From Nocardia jinanensis (GTDB taxonomy: Bacteria > Actinomycetota > Actinomycetes > Mycobacteriales > Mycobacteriaceae), in NCBI RefSeq assembly GCF_014645735.1, contig NZ_BMMH01000005.1, positions 62,001 through 126,000 of the forward strand: 64,000 bases of DNA. Reading direction: 5' to 3'. The notes under the pieces were generated by a model. It did no database searches and had not been told where the DNA came from. It saw only the letters and a list, made by a program, of their open reading frames with translations. Shown here piece by piece: positions 1 to 8,937 of the stretch. Made by a program: the position numbers and the translations under genes. How positions within the stretch are numbered: the stretch's first letter is position 1; every line of letters starts with the position of its first letter.

Positions 1-2
1 CG

Positions 3-383
3 GTCGATCGAGCGAAAGCCCTGGTAGATGCGGGCGCCGATGCCATTTTTCCCGAGGCCATGGCCGATCTCACCGAGTTCGAGGTTCTGCGCGCGGCCGT
101 CGATGTGCCGATCCTGGCCAATATGACCGAATTCGGGAAATCGGAACTCTTCACCACCGACCAACTCCGCGACGTCGGCGTGAACCTGGTCATATACCCG
201 GTCACCCTGCTGCGCACGGCTCTCGGCGCGATGGAGCGCACCCTGCAGACAATCGGCCGAAACGGCACGCAGCTTGACGCCGTTCCACAAATGCTGACCC
301 GCGCACGCCTCTACGACCTGGTCGACTACGCGAGATACAACAACTTCGACGCCGGCGTCTACGATTTCGAGATCCCTGTCTGA
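3..383 (+). CDS. prpB: 2-methylisocitrate lyase, C-terminal part (5' end outside window)
   Basis: The last 126 codons of a phosphoenolpyruvate-mutase/isocitrate-lyase superfamily protein are visible, reading from base 3 to the TGA at 381. Recognisable family segments are AGADAIFPEA, then VPILANMTEFGKS, then YPVTLLRTALGAM, which match the C-terminal half of PrpB. The enzyme cleaves 2-methylisocitrate to pyruvate and succinate in the methylcitrate cycle for propionyl-CoA disposal. The catalytic cysteine loop lies upstream of the window and cannot be checked. It reads away from the minus-strand catabolic block that follows, so it is probably a separate operon, but a propionyl-CoA sink next to acyl-CoA genes is metabolically sensible. 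The assignment rests on family memory and not on a search. Confidence 0.88.
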   Translation, partial: VDRAKALVDAGADAIFPEAMADLTEFEVLRAAVDVPILANMTEFGKSELFTTDQLRDVGVNLVIYPVTLLRTALGAMERTLQTIGRNGTQLDAVPQMLTRARLYDLVDYARYNNFDAGVYDFEIPV

Positions 384-771
384 ACCCGGGAACCCAATCG
401 GCCTGCCATCGGGGGCGCTCAGCATCCTTCGGGCCCACCCCGGCCGGGATCGGACGGGCCGCCCCCGGGCCGAGGAGAATCCGCGAACTCGCTACGCAAT
501 ACATGCGAGTGGATCAGCTCAGTGGCGCGCCGAACACCTTGCGTACCGCGAGGTAGTCCACGGCCATCGTCGTCTCGTTTTCGTCTCGTTCGTGCCGAAG
601 ACGGTCCGCCGGTGTTCTTCGGCATGCGAAGCCGTACTCGACAGGCCACCGGAGACTTCCCGATCCGCAGTCGCGGCCGGAGTTGCGGCAGGCGAAGACC
701 GGAGTGATCGGGAGAGCAGCCGTACTCGTTCGGCGCGGTCGGTCAGCTCCCGCGGCGCAGGCGGGTGACGC
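384..771. other. Intergenic, no gene recognised
   Basis: This gap separates prpB from the convergent enoyl-CoA hydratase gene. Short open frames exist on both strands but are low-complexity Arg/Ser/Pro shadows without ribosome-binding sites. I see no tRNA, repeat or convincing terminator. Confidence 0.4.
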
Positions 772-1638
772 TCAGGAGCCACCGGTCGCTACTGCCGGAT
801 CGATGATCGGGGCTCCGAATCTCGGTGGCCGGTGTTCGTTGTAGGCGGCGATACCCTCTCGAAAATCGTTCTGGCGCATGAAATGACCGATGAGTTCTTT
901 CGAATCATCGATGGCGCGACGAGGTTCGAGATGCAGGAGTTCCGCATACATCTGCCGTTTCGCGGACGTCACCGATGCGGGGGAAACCTGGGTGGCGATC
1001 ATGCGGGCCACCTTGTAGACCTCCTCCATGAGGGTCTCACGGGGGAACAGTCCATTGAGGAAGCCCATCTGCAGGAGTTCTTCGGAGTACACGACCCGGC
1101 CGGTGTACAGGATGTCGGCAGCATGAGTCAGGCCGACTATCCGCGGGAGAATCCAGGACAGTCCGTACTCCGCGGGCAGCCCCAGCCGCGGTGTCGAAGT
1201 CGTGAACTTGATTCCCTCGGCGGCGAATCGGAGATCGCAGAAGCTGGTGATGGCGGCGGCGATACCTGCGCAGGCTCCGTTGACGGCCGCGATCACCGGT
1301 ACGCGCAGACCCCACTGCCAGATGACATCGGTTTCGAACTCCGGATTGACACCGGTACCCGGCTGCGCGGCCGCGCTCGCGTCTACAGTGTCCGCGTAAT
1401 CGTCCTCACTGGTGGTATAGAAGTTCAGCGCCTTGGTATCGGCACCCACACAGAACTGGTTGCCGCTGCCGGTCAGCACCACCACGCGCACCTCGGGATC
1501 CCGGTCGAGGGTGTCCATGATCCAGCGGTATTCGGTATTCATCAGGTTCGTCCATGAGTTACCGCGCCCAGGACGATGGAACCACACCGTCGCGATCCCG
1601 TGGTCGTCGACTTCGTACCGGGTGACCTTCAGTTCCAT
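772..1638 (-). CDS. Enoyl-CoA hydratase/isomerase family protein
   Basis: A 288-residue crotonase-fold protein. The start at 1638 is chosen because AGAAGG lies at a good distance upstream; the open frame runs further but the extra N-terminus is non-family-like. Oxyanion-hole segments are QFCVGADT (about residues 61-68) and NGACAGIA (120-127). A glutamate in LPAEYG (about 157) sits at one of the two catalytic acid positions of hydratases; the partner position is not obviously acidic, so hydration versus isomerisation or another crotonase reaction is open. It is the last gene of a minus-strand block with an SDR and CoA-transferase-family genes, so it probably acts on a CoA thioester made by those enzymes in a beta-oxidation-like pathway in the cytoplasm. 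Confidence 0.87.
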   Translation of the reverse strand: MELKVTRYEVDDHGIATVWFHRPGRGNSWTNLMNTEYRWIMDTLDRDPEVRVVVLTGSGNQFCVGADTKALNFYTTSEDDYADTVDASAAAQPGTGVNPEFETDVIWQWGLRVPVIAAVNGACAGIAAAITSFCDLRFAAEGIKFTTSTPRLGLPAEYGLSWILPRIVGLTHAADILYTGRVVYSEELLQMGFLNGLFPRETLMEEVYKVARMIATQVSPASVTSAKRQMYAELLHLEPRRAIDDSKELIGHFMRQNDFREGIAAYNEHRPPRFGAPIIDPAVATGGS

Positions 1639-1779
1639 CAGTTGCCTTCTTTCGCATGATCGGACACATTCGGTGAAATCGGTGACAGGACCGGACATCG
1701 CGGCGGGCGAGTGTCCGCTCCGCTCGCCGGATACATCGGTCCCCGTGGCCCCGTACGTGCCTCCCCGAGGGGGCAACCA

Positions 1780-2577
1780 CTACCCCTGGAACTCGGACCC
1801 CCGGCGTTCCAGGACCTGCTCGGATTCGAGGATCTCGCCGCTGACCCACTGCGGGCTCGACGAGCAGAGGATGACGGCAGCCCCGGCCATCACATCGGGG
1901 CTTTCGGCATCGGGATCGTCGGCCCGGAGGACGCCGTGGAAGACCGGCCCGGGGGTCGCCACCAACCGGGACGGACGCAGCGCGTTGACGGCGATGCCGT
2001 GCGCGAAATTCTCCGCCGCGAACCCTGTCGTCAACCTCTCGAGGGCGGATTTGACCATCCCGTACCCCGTGGTCGTCCCCTTGGCGTCGAAGCGTGACGG
2101 CGGGATGCCCGGATGCCTGGACTCGCCGGAGGTGATGTTGAGAATCCAACCCTCACCTCTGTCGCGCATCCCGGGCAGGACCAGTTGACTCAGGTGTATG
2201 GGGGCCTGGACCTGAATATCGAACATCAGCTGCAGTCGGCGCAGCGCGAGTTCGGCACCGGGCTGGAAGAAGGTGACGGCCGCGTTGTTGACCAGGATGT
2301 CGACCTGGCCGAAGCGGCGCGAACTTTCCCGCAGGATGCGCTCGCGGTCTTCCGGCTTCGTCAGATCCGCGACAACGGTGCAGCATTCGCCGCCGGCGGC
2401 ATGGACGGCCGCGGCGGTTTCCTCCAATGTCCCCGCGAGTTTGCCCGGCTGCTCGGCGCTGGAACGTGCGGTCGCGATCACCGAGGCGCCCTCCTGCGCG
2501 AATCGCTCGGCTATCGCGGCTCCGATACCACGACTCGCCCCGGTCACCAGGGCTACTTTGCCGTCGAGAATGCCCAT
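1780..2577 (-). CDS. SDR family oxidoreductase
   Basis: A 265-residue classical short-chain dehydrogenase. The cofactor loop is TGASRGIG (12-19), the NNAA motif is at 98-101, and the catalytic residues are Ser151, Tyr173 and Lys177 in a YGMVK context. The start has CAGGAG upstream. A longer than usual segment between Ser and Tyr (about 22 residues) is noteworthy; typical spacing is 12-13, so the exact catalytic serine may be different. It lies between the racemase and the enoyl-CoA hydratase genes on the same strand, about 140-160 bp from each, and probably oxidises or reduces a hydroxyacyl/ketoacyl intermediate of the same pathway. The substrate cannot be read from sequence. Confidence 0.87.
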   Translation of the reverse strand: MGILDGKVALVTGASRGIGAAIAERFAQEGASVIATARSSAEQPGKLAGTLEETAAAVHAAGGECCTVVADLTKPEDRERILRESSRRFGQVDILVNNAAVTFFQPGAELALRRLQLMFDIQVQAPIHLSQLVLPGMRDRGEGWILNITSGESRHPGIPPSRFDAKGTTTGYGMVKSALERLTTGFAAENFAHGIAVNALRPSRLVATPGPVFHGVLRADDPDAESPDVMAGAAVILCSSSPQWVSGEILESEQVLERRGSEFQG

Positions 2578-2735
2578 TGTTTCGCTCTCCTGAATATCGT
2601 GGAATGGTGCCGGCTCGCCTGGTCACCCGGCGAGCCGCGGACCCGGCGTCGACGTACCGGATCGGGCGCGCGAGCGCTTCGGGTCCACGCCGGTGCTCGC
2701 TCTGGTCGGCGCTGTCGCCGTATCTGCCTCGACGG

Positions 2736-3869
2736 TCATCCGATCGCCCCGGAGGTGCGAAGGGTTGAAATTGCGTCCCGGGTCCAGCCGAGTTCCGACA
2801 GAATGCTGTCGGTGTCCTGTCCCGGTCTCGGGCGCGGCCGAGCGCGCGACGGCGTCCGGCCGAAGCGCGGCGCCGGACTCGGTTCGAGGAATCCGTCGAT
2901 ATCCACGAAGGCACCGCGGGCGCGGTGATGCGGGTGCGCCGCCGCCTCCCCCGGGGACAGTACGGGTGCGAAGCATGCCTCCACCCCGGCCGTGGCCATC
3001 TGCCAGTCCTCTCGTGTGCGCTCGGCGATAGCCGCTGCCACCAGTTTCTTCCGGTCCGGCCACCGACTGCGGTCGTACTGCGGGAACATCCGGGTCGGGT
3101 CGAGGCCCAGAACGCCGACGAACTGTTCGTAGAATTTCGGTTCCACCGCACCGACCGACACGTAGCGGCCGTCCTTGGTCTCGTAGACCTCGTAGAAGGG
3201 CGCTCCGCTGTCGAAGAGGTTGGTGCCCCGGTCGTCGGACCATCGGCCCACCGACCGCAGCTGGTGCACAACGGTCATCAGCAGCGATGCGCCGTCGACG
3301 CAGGCAGCGTCCACCACTTGACCGCGTCCGGACGCCGACCGCTCGATGAGCGCACCGCAGACGCCGAGCGCGAGAAGCATCGCACCGCCACCGAAATCCC
3401 CGACCAGCGACAGCGGCGGCACCGGTGCGTCGCCGGCCCGGCCGATCGGTTCCAGCGCGCCGGCGACCGCGATGTAGTTGATGTCGTGTCCCGCCACCTG
3501 CGCCAGTGGTCCGTCCTGGCCCCAACCTGTCATCCGTCCGTAGACGAGGCCGGGATTCGCCGGCATACAGTCGTCCGGACCGAGGCCGAGGCGTTCCATC
3601 ACCCCCGGCCGGTTGCCTTCGAGGAGAACATCCGAGGTGCCGACCAGTTCCCGGACGACATCGCGACCGGCAGCCTTTTTCAGATCGACGACAATCGACC
3701 GCCGACCACGGCCGAAGCTATCGGTCTTGCGCGTCTTCTCCGGATCGGCGGTCGGACGCTCCACACGGATGATCTCCGCTCCCATATCGGCCAGGAGCAT
3801 CGCGCAGAACGGGACGGGGCCCTGTCCGCTGATTTCGACGATCCTGATGCCCGTCAAGGTTCCGGTCAT
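2736..3869 (-). CDS. CaiB/BaiF-family protein, probably alpha-methylacyl-CoA racemase
   Basis: A 377-residue family III CoA-transferase-fold protein. The ATG at 3869 is preferred over a GTG five codons upstream because GAGAGAGG precedes it. The motif GHDINYIAVAGAL and, thirty residues later, GDFGGGAM are the hallmarks of alpha-methylacyl-CoA racemases. Counting from the ATG gives His128, Asp158 and a glutamate near 243, close to His126/Asp156/Glu241 of the Mycobacterium tuberculosis enzyme. The family epimerises 2-methyl-branched acyl-CoA esters before beta-oxidation. This suggests that the neighbouring pathway handles a methyl-branched acid, in keeping with propionyl-CoA production. A plain CoA-transferase remains possible. 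Confidence 0.83.
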   Translation of the reverse strand: MTGTLTGIRIVEISGQGPVPFCAMLLADMGAEIIRVERPTADPEKTRKTDSFGRGRRSIVVDLKKAAGRDVVRELVGTSDVLLEGNRPGVMERLGLGPDDCMPANPGLVYGRMTGWGQDGPLAQVAGHDINYIAVAGALEPIGRAGDAPVPPLSLVGDFGGGAMLLALGVCGALIERSASGRGQVVDAACVDGASLLMTVVHQLRSVGRWSDDRGTNLFDSGAPFYEVYETKDGRYVSVGAVEPKFYEQFVGVLGLDPTRMFPQYDRSRWPDRKKLVAAAIAERTREDWQMATAGVEACFAPVLSPGEAAAHPHHRARGAFVDIDGFLEPSPAPRFGRTPSRARPRPRPGQDTDSILSELGWTRDAISTLRTSGAIG

Positions 3870-4075
3870 TGCAGCCTCTCTCACCGGTTTCCGGCACTTC
3901 CGTGCGAAGGGGACCGATCGTGATCAGGTCCGGCCGAGATCGATCCAATGCGGTCCGAGGTCACGTTTCGCCATCCGACGCTTCCTTCTGAGATCTGGTG
4001 CCAGGGCGGTGGCCCGGATGAGGTCCGGGCCTCGGTCGGTACCTGTGCCACCCGTCTCGGCGCCTGATCCCGTAA

Positions 4076-4086
4076 TGGTTCTACCA
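4076..4086. promoter_or_regulatory. Candidate GntR (FadR-type) operator, site 1
   Basis: TGGTTCTACCA: inverted TGGT/ACCA arms with a 3-bp spacer, the layout typical of FadR-subfamily operators. It lies between the two CoA-transferase-family genes, about 207 bp upstream of the racemase start. The identical 11-mer occurs again at 9248 and, in complement, at 5478. A second TTGGTACC half-site lies just downstream. Confidence 0.68.
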
Positions 4087-4150
4087 ATTGGTACCGCGTC
4101 GGCATCGCCCTGTCAATGCCACAGGGACGCTTGCGGGGGCACAGGCCGCA

Positions 4151-5404
4151 CTACGCGTTCAGAATGCCGCTGTCGCGCAATGCTCGAATCTCGTTCGCGT
4201 GGTAGCCCACTTCCCGAAGTATCTCGTCGGTGTGCTCACCGAGCCGGGGCGCATACCCCCACGGGCCGGTGGCGGCGTTCTCGAAACGTATCGGGTTGTT
4301 CGGCACCTTGTAGGGGCCGTAGTCGGGATGGATCAACTCGGTCACCGCCTCGTTGGCGATCACCTGCGGATCATCGAGAGCATCCTCGAGCCGGTGGATC
4401 GGACCGCACGGAACGCCCGCGTCCTCGAGTTCGCGCAACCAGCACTCGGCGGGCCGCTTGCCGAAGATCTCCTGGAGCCGGCCGCACAACTCGTCCCGGT
4501 TCTCGATTCGTCCACTGTTGGTTGCGTAGGCGGGATTCCGGAAGTCGTCGTACCTGTCGAGCACCGGGACCAGCTTGTCCCAGAACTTGTCGTTGAGCAC
4601 CGCCAGGATGAAGTACTTGTCGTCCGAGCCCAGGAAGGGCTGATACGGCACGAGCTGAGGATGTCCGCCGCCCTGCGGCCGGAACGGCACACGAGTCTTG
4701 TCGTAGGCGGTGATGTAGTTCGCGAACGCCGCCACCTGACCGTCGAGCAGATTGATGCTGATCTTGTCGCCCGTACCGGTCAGGTCGCGCAACCGCAGCG
4801 CCGCACACACGCCGAATCCGAGGAAGAAGGATCCGACGAAGTCGGCGATGGGGACACCGACCTTCACCGGCCCGCCGCCGATCTCACCGGTCACACCCAT
4901 CATGCCGCTCAGCGCCTGGGCGAGGATATCCATACCCGGCTGGTGCGCTCGGGGTCCCGCCTCCCCGAATGCCGTGATGGAAACGTAGACGAGCCGGTCG
5001 TTGATCTTTCGCAGGGTGTCGTAGTCGATGCCCATCCGCCGCACCGCGTCCGGCCGGAATGCCACAACGAGAACGTCGGCACCGCGGACGAGCCGCTCGA
5101 GCACCTCGTAGCCCGCTCGACTCTTCAGGTCGAGAGCAATCGATCGTTTACTGCGGTTGACCCCGAAGAAGTACGCACTTTCGCCGGGATCGAAAGCGCT
5201 GTCGACGTAGCGGAAACTGTCGCCCTGCAATGGTTCCACCTTGATGACATCCGCGCCCAGATCGCCGAGTAGCGACGTCCCGTACGGGCCGGCACCGATC
5301 TGGGACAGATCGACGATTTTGATTCCGGACAGCGGGAGGCGACCTTCGCCGAGAGCTTCTTTGCCCTCGATCGTGGTGTGATCGCGGCTGTTCGAAGTGG
5401 TCAT
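4151..5404 (-). CDS. CaiB/BaiF family (type III) CoA-transferase
   Basis: A 417-residue protein starting at the ATG at 5404, preceded by AGGGG. The family N-terminus IKIVDLSQIGAGPYGTSL (about 29-46) is followed by GADVIKVE and by GMDILAQALSG, whose Asp159 corresponds to the nucleophilic aspartate of formyl-CoA transferase-type enzymes (Asp169 in Frc). It therefore probably forms an aspartyl-CoA intermediate and moves CoA from a donor such as succinyl-CoA to a carboxylate. Unlike its neighbour at 2736 it lacks the racemase HDINY/ADFGGG pair. It is the first gene downstream of the operator at 5478 and is divergent from the GntR gene, so it is a plausible first, substrate-activating step. The organic acid is unknown. 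Confidence 0.88.
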   Translation of the reverse strand: MTTSNSRDHTTIEGKEALGEGRLPLSGIKIVDLSQIGAGPYGTSLLGDLGADVIKVEPLQGDSFRYVDSAFDPGESAYFFGVNRSKRSIALDLKSRAGYEVLERLVRGADVLVVAFRPDAVRRMGIDYDTLRKINDRLVYVSITAFGEAGPRAHQPGMDILAQALSGMMGVTGEIGGGPVKVGVPIADFVGSFFLGFGVCAALRLRDLTGTGDKISINLLDGQVAAFANYITAYDKTRVPFRPQGGGHPQLVPYQPFLGSDDKYFILAVLNDKFWDKLVPVLDRYDDFRNPAYATNSGRIENRDELCGRLQEIFGKRPAECWLRELEDAGVPCGPIHRLEDALDDPQVIANEAVTELIHPDYGPYKVPNNPIRFENAATGPWGYAPRLGEHTDEILREVGYHANEIRALRDSGILNA

Positions 5405-5747
5405 CACTACCCCTAGAAATCGATGCGGAGATGCCGCTGATCGCGATCGGGTCGCGCCATGGAGCGGCAGAGACATATGGTAGAACCATTACAGACAGGT
5501 GCGGCGCGGTCTGTCAACCAAAGGTTCTCGACGCCGGATAGTCGAACCACGGTTCGCGGTCGCCCACGTCGGCCCCGCGACACAGTCGCCGCGGAGCCGG
5601 AGCGCTGATCACACGCCCGGCCGGCCGCCACGATCCACTCGTCGTTCATGCCGGGGCTCTCGGGCCATGTCGTTCTCCGGCCGTTAGAATCAATAATCGA
5701 CGTAATCAATGGTCAAAACATTCGACCCAGCTACACGAGGTGGGAAC
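5405..5747. other. Divergent promoter region between CoA-transferase and GntR regulator
   Basis: This non-coding stretch holds the TGGTAGAACCA operator at 5478-5488, 74 bp from the CoA-transferase start and 260 bp from the regulator start, so one site could control both directions. The rest shows no further gene. Confidence 0.55.
5478..5488. promoter_or_regulatory. Candidate GntR (FadR-type) operator, site 2
   Basis: TGGTAGAACCA, the exact reverse complement of sites 1 and 3, lying 74 bp upstream of the CoA-transferase start in the divergent region shared with the GntR gene. This is the best placed site for local control of the operon and autoregulation. Confidence 0.72.
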
Positions 5748-6524
5748 ATGACTGATTCCGCGGCACTATTCCGCCGAGACGGCGTGGATTCGTCGATCTT
5801 CACGAAAGTGCACACCCGGCGAGGGTTCGAATACATCTACGAGCAGGTCCGTAACGCGGTTGCCGATGGTCAGCTCAAACCCGGCGACCGGCTACCGGCG
5901 GAACGGGAAATGGCACAGATCTTCGGAATCGCCCGGCAGAGTGTGCGCGAGGCGCTGCGCGCTCTCGAGACCGCCGGACTCGTCGAGTCCCGTCTCGGAG
6001 TCACCGGCGGTGTATTCATCCGCAACGGCGATCCCGACGTGGTGTCGCGGGCAATGACCGACCTGGCCTCACTCGGCGCCCTCTCCCCCGCAAGCCTGCT
6101 CGAGGCCCGGATCATCCTGACCTCCGATATCATCCGGATGGCGTGTGAGCGGGCCACCGAGGAAGACTTCCAGCTGCTCGACGACGACATCACCTTCACC
6201 GAGCAGCAGGCACAGACCGAGGCCGGCCTCGAACGAACCACGCAGATCATGGAGTTCTACCACCTCCTCGCCGATGCGACGCATAACGAGGTGTTGGTCA
6301 TGCTCACCGATTCGCTGTCCCGGATCGTCCATCTGCGGCTCAATCGGGCGGGGCCGCCACCCAGCAAGGACATCGGAAAAGTTCGCCGCCGAATCCTCAA
6401 CCATCTGCGGGCCCGCGACGCGGACAAGGCGATCGCGGCAATCACGCGCCACCTGAAACGGCTGGAGAAGACCCTCGTGGAAGCGGAGAAGGCAAAGGCG
6501 CTCGAACTCGGCAAATCCAGCTGA
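5748..6524 (+). CDS. FadR-subfamily GntR transcriptional regulator
   Basis: A 258-residue protein. The ATG at 5748 with GAGGTGG just upstream is used; the open frame has 13 earlier codons. Residues about 28-93 form the GntR winged helix-turn-helix (IYEQVRNAVADGQLKPGDRL, then EREMAQIFGIARQSVREALR). The remainder is helical and FCD-like (EARIILTSDIIRMACER, EFYHLLADATHN), the effector-binding domain that often holds a metal and an organic acid. The three TGGTnnnACCA palindromes at 4076, 5478 and 9248 fit this subfamily's DNA preference. It probably represses the flanking CoA-transferase, dehydrogenase and transporter genes until their substrate or a CoA intermediate appears; this is inference. 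Confidence 0.9.
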   Translation: MTDSAALFRRDGVDSSIFTKVHTRRGFEYIYEQVRNAVADGQLKPGDRLPAEREMAQIFGIARQSVREALRALETAGLVESRLGVTGGVFIRNGDPDVVSRAMTDLASLGALSPASLLEARIILTSDIIRMACERATEEDFQLLDDDITFTEQQAQTEAGLERTTQIMEFYHLLADATHNEVLVMLTDSLSRIVHLRLNRAGPPPSKDIGKVRRRILNHLRARDADKAIAAITRHLKRLEKTLVEAEKAKALELGKSS

Positions 6525-6571
6525 GGCCCCCGGACCCGCACCGTGACATCCGGAGCGGGCCCCGGAGGGCC
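6525..6571. terminator. GC-rich hairpin between convergent genes
   Basis: GGCCCCCGGACCCGC pairs imperfectly with GCGGGCCCCGGAGGGCC across a short loop, immediately after the GntR stop and before the convergent aldehyde dehydrogenase stop. There is no T-run, which is common for actinobacterial terminators, so a bidirectional terminator is likely. Confidence 0.5.
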
Positions 6572-6595
6572 ATTCGTACTCTCGCTGCTACGCCC

Positions 6596-8068
6596 TCACA
6601 GCTGCTGCATGGCGATGAACTTGGTCTCGAGGAATTCGTCGAGACCATCGCTCCCACCTTCGCGACCGAGTCCCGACATCTTGGCGCCACCGAACGGCGC
6701 CGCGGAGTTCGACACCGATCCCTGGTTCAGGCCGACCATGCCCGACTCCATCGCTTCGGCGACGCGGATCGCGCGGCGCAGATCCTCGGTGAAGATATAG
6801 GACACGAGGCCGTAATCGGTGTCGTTGGCGAGCGCGATCACCTCGTCCTCGGTGTCGAACGGGATCAACGGTGCCACGGGGCCGAAGATCTCCTCACGAG
6901 TGACCCTGGCCGTTGTGGGAACGTCTTTCAGCACGGTCGGCGGGTAGAAATAGCCGGCGCGATCCGGTCGCTCACCGCCCAGAACCAGTTCCGCACCGGC
7001 CTGGACGGCATCGCGGACCAGGTCGTCGACGAGGGTCTGCTGTTTTTCGTTGATCAACGGTCCCAGGGTGACACCCTCGTCGACCCCCCGGCCCAGGATG
7101 AATTCCGACATCCGGCCGGCCAGTTCGTCGGCGAAGGTGTCCATCACCGACCGGTGCACATAGATCCGGTTCGCGGCCGTGCAGGTTTCGCCGGCGTTGC
7201 GCATTTTCGTCAGCATGAGGCTGTCGAGAGCGTTCTCCAGGTTCGCGTCGTCGAAGACGACGAACGGTGCGTTGCCGCCGAGTTCCATGGACGTCTTGAG
7301 GACCTTCTGCGCGGCTTGTTCGAGCAGGTGGACCCCGACGCTGGTCGATCCGGTGAACGAGAGCTTGCGCGCCTTCCCGGATCGGATCAGCGGTTCGATG
7401 ACCTCGCGCGGTGATTTCGTCGTGATGACGTTGACCACGCCGTCGGGGACTCCTGCCTCGTGGAACAACTCGGCCAGCGCGAACATCGTCAAGGGGGTCT
7501 CGCTCGCGGGCTTGACGACACAGGTGCATCCGGCGGCGATGGCCGGCGCGATCTTTCTCGCTCCCATCGACATGGGGAAGTTCCACGGCGCCACGAGGAT
7601 CGCCGGACCGATCGGCTGGCGGGTGACGATCATACGCCCGCCACCTGCCGGGTTGACCTGGTAGTTCCCGGTCACACGCACAGCTTCTTCGGAGAAGTGC
7701 CGGATGAAGTCCGCCGCCAGTGCGATCTCGCCCTTTGCCTCGTCGATCGGCTTTCCGGCCTCGAGGGTCATGATGAGCGCGAGCTCGTCCACACGCTCGA
7801 GCATCAGCTCATAGGTCTTGCGGAGTATGTCCGAGCGCTGCCGCGCCGTGGTGGCGGCGAACGACGGCTGGGTGGCGACGGCGACGTCCAGTGCGCGCAT
7901 CGCGTCGGTGGCGGACGCGTCGGCAACCTGGCACAGCACCTGTCCGGTCGAGGGATCGAAGACGTCGAGCGTGGCGCTGTCCGTGGCCGGTACCCACTGC
8001 CCCCCGATGAACAATTGTTTCGGTACCGCCGCGATGCCGGAAACTTCCTGTTCGACTGTGATGGTCAT
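6596..8068 (-). CDS. NAD(P)-dependent aldehyde dehydrogenase, succinate-semialdehyde dehydrogenase type
   Basis: A 490-residue aldehyde dehydrogenase with AAAGGAG before the ATG. Visible family landmarks are PWNFPMSMGARKIAPA (about 161-176), FTGSTSVG (238-245), general base Glu262 in MELGGNAPF and nucleophile Cys296 in NAGETCTAANR. The MRNAGETC context resembles succinate-semialdehyde dehydrogenases (GabD) more than acylating enzymes, but the substrate is not certain. An SDR gene lies 98 bp upstream on the same strand, suggesting alcohol-to-aldehyde-to-acid oxidation by the pair. The upstream operator at 9248 would put both under the GntR regulator. Confidence 0.88.
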   Translation of the reverse strand: MTITVEQEVSGIAAVPKQLFIGGQWVPATDSATLDVFDPSTGQVLCQVADASATDAMRALDVAVATQPSFAATTARQRSDILRKTYELMLERVDELALIMTLEAGKPIDEAKGEIALAADFIRHFSEEAVRVTGNYQVNPAGGGRMIVTRQPIGPAILVAPWNFPMSMGARKIAPAIAAGCTCVVKPASETPLTMFALAELFHEAGVPDGVVNVITTKSPREVIEPLIRSGKARKLSFTGSTSVGVHLLEQAAQKVLKTSMELGGNAPFVVFDDANLENALDSLMLTKMRNAGETCTAANRIYVHRSVMDTFADELAGRMSEFILGRGVDEGVTLGPLINEKQQTLVDDLVRDAVQAGAELVLGGERPDRAGYFYPPTVLKDVPTTARVTREEIFGPVAPLIPFDTEDEVIALANDTDYGLVSYIFTEDLRRAIRVAEAMESGMVGLNQGSVSNSAAPFGGAKMSGLGREGGSDGLDEFLETKFIAMQQL

Positions 8069-8166
8069 CGAGAGACTTCTCCTTTACTGTGCATCGGGCG
8101 CCGATGCGTTCTGTGGATTCGATGCCCACGCCGGGCTGTGCCGGACGGGGCCTGTGTCGTCAGGCG

Positions 8167-8937
8167 TCAGCGGGCCACCAGGCCGCCGTCCACCGGGAGG
8201 GGAACGCCGGTCACGAACGAGGAATCGTCGGAAGCCAACCAGAGGGCCGCATGGGCGATTTCGTCCGGCCGGCCGGGCCGTCCCATCGGAATCGCGGAGA
8301 CGAATCGCTGCTCGGTCTCTTCGGGAGTGAACCGGGGATCGGAGGTCATGAAGTCGTTGTAGAGCATGGGTGTCGCGACCATGCCCGGGCATACCGCGTT
8401 CACGCGAATGCCATCGACGGCGTATCGAACCGCCAATCCCTTTGTGAGTCCGATAATTCCCGCTTTGAACAGCGAGTACAACGGACTCTGCGCCGAGCCG
8501 ACCAGACCGGCCGACGACGCGGTGAAAACGATCGATCCGCGCTGTTGCTCGCGCATCACGGTAAGAGCCCGGCCGGCGAGCAGCGTCGATTGTGTGACGT
8601 TCAACTGCGCAGCGCGCTGGTAAGCGTCGAGATCGAGGTTCTCGGTCTCGGTGGGGGCCGGGATTCCCGCATGACTCCACAGCACATCCAGGCCACCGAG
8701 CCATCGGGTCGCCTGGGCAAACGATTCGACGACCGCATCGTTGTCGGCGAGGTCGGCGACGAAGCCGACCGCCTTGCCACCGTTCGCCTCGACCGCGGCG
8801 ACCACCGCTTCGAGCGCTTCGGCGTCTCGGTCGATCGCGGCGACGAAGGCACCCTCGCGTGCGAAGAGTTCGACGCCCGCCTTGCCCATACCGGATGCGG
8901 CGGCGGTGATGATCGTGCGCTTGTTCTGTAGTCGCAT
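8167..8937 (-). CDS. SDR family oxidoreductase
   Basis: A 256-residue SDR starting at the ATG at 8937, after CCGAGG; the open frame extends 26 codons further but into an Arg-rich non-family stretch. The cofactor loop is AAASGMGK (12-19), a small-residue variant of TGxxxGxG. The usual NNAG is replaced by WSHAG (87-91). Catalytic Ser141, Tyr154 and Lys158 are present (SSAGLVGSAQSPLYSLFK). The C-terminus has PMGRPGRPDEIA and VDGG. It precedes the aldehyde dehydrogenase in an apparent two-gene operon divergent from the MHS transporter. Substrate unknown; an alcohol or hydroxyacid dehydrogenase is most likely. Confidence 0.87.
   Translation of the reverse strand: MRLQNKRTIITAAASGMGKAGVELFAREGAFVAAIDRDAEALEAVVAAVEANGGKAVGFVADLADNDAVVESFAQATRWLGGLDVLWSHAGIPAPTETENLDLDAYQRAAQLNVTQSTLLAGRALTVMREQQRGSIVFTASSAGLVGSAQSPLYSLFKAGIIGLTKGLAVRYAVDGIRVNAVCPGMVATPMLYNDFMTSDPRFTPEETEQRFVSAIPMGRPGRPDEIAHAALWLASDDSSFVTGVPLPVDGGLVAR

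Noticed and set aside
832..1557. Long plus-strand open frame opposite the enoyl-CoA hydratase
   Set aside because: It is a shadow in high-GC sequence: low-complexity composition and no ribosome-binding site, while the minus strand has clear crotonase motifs.
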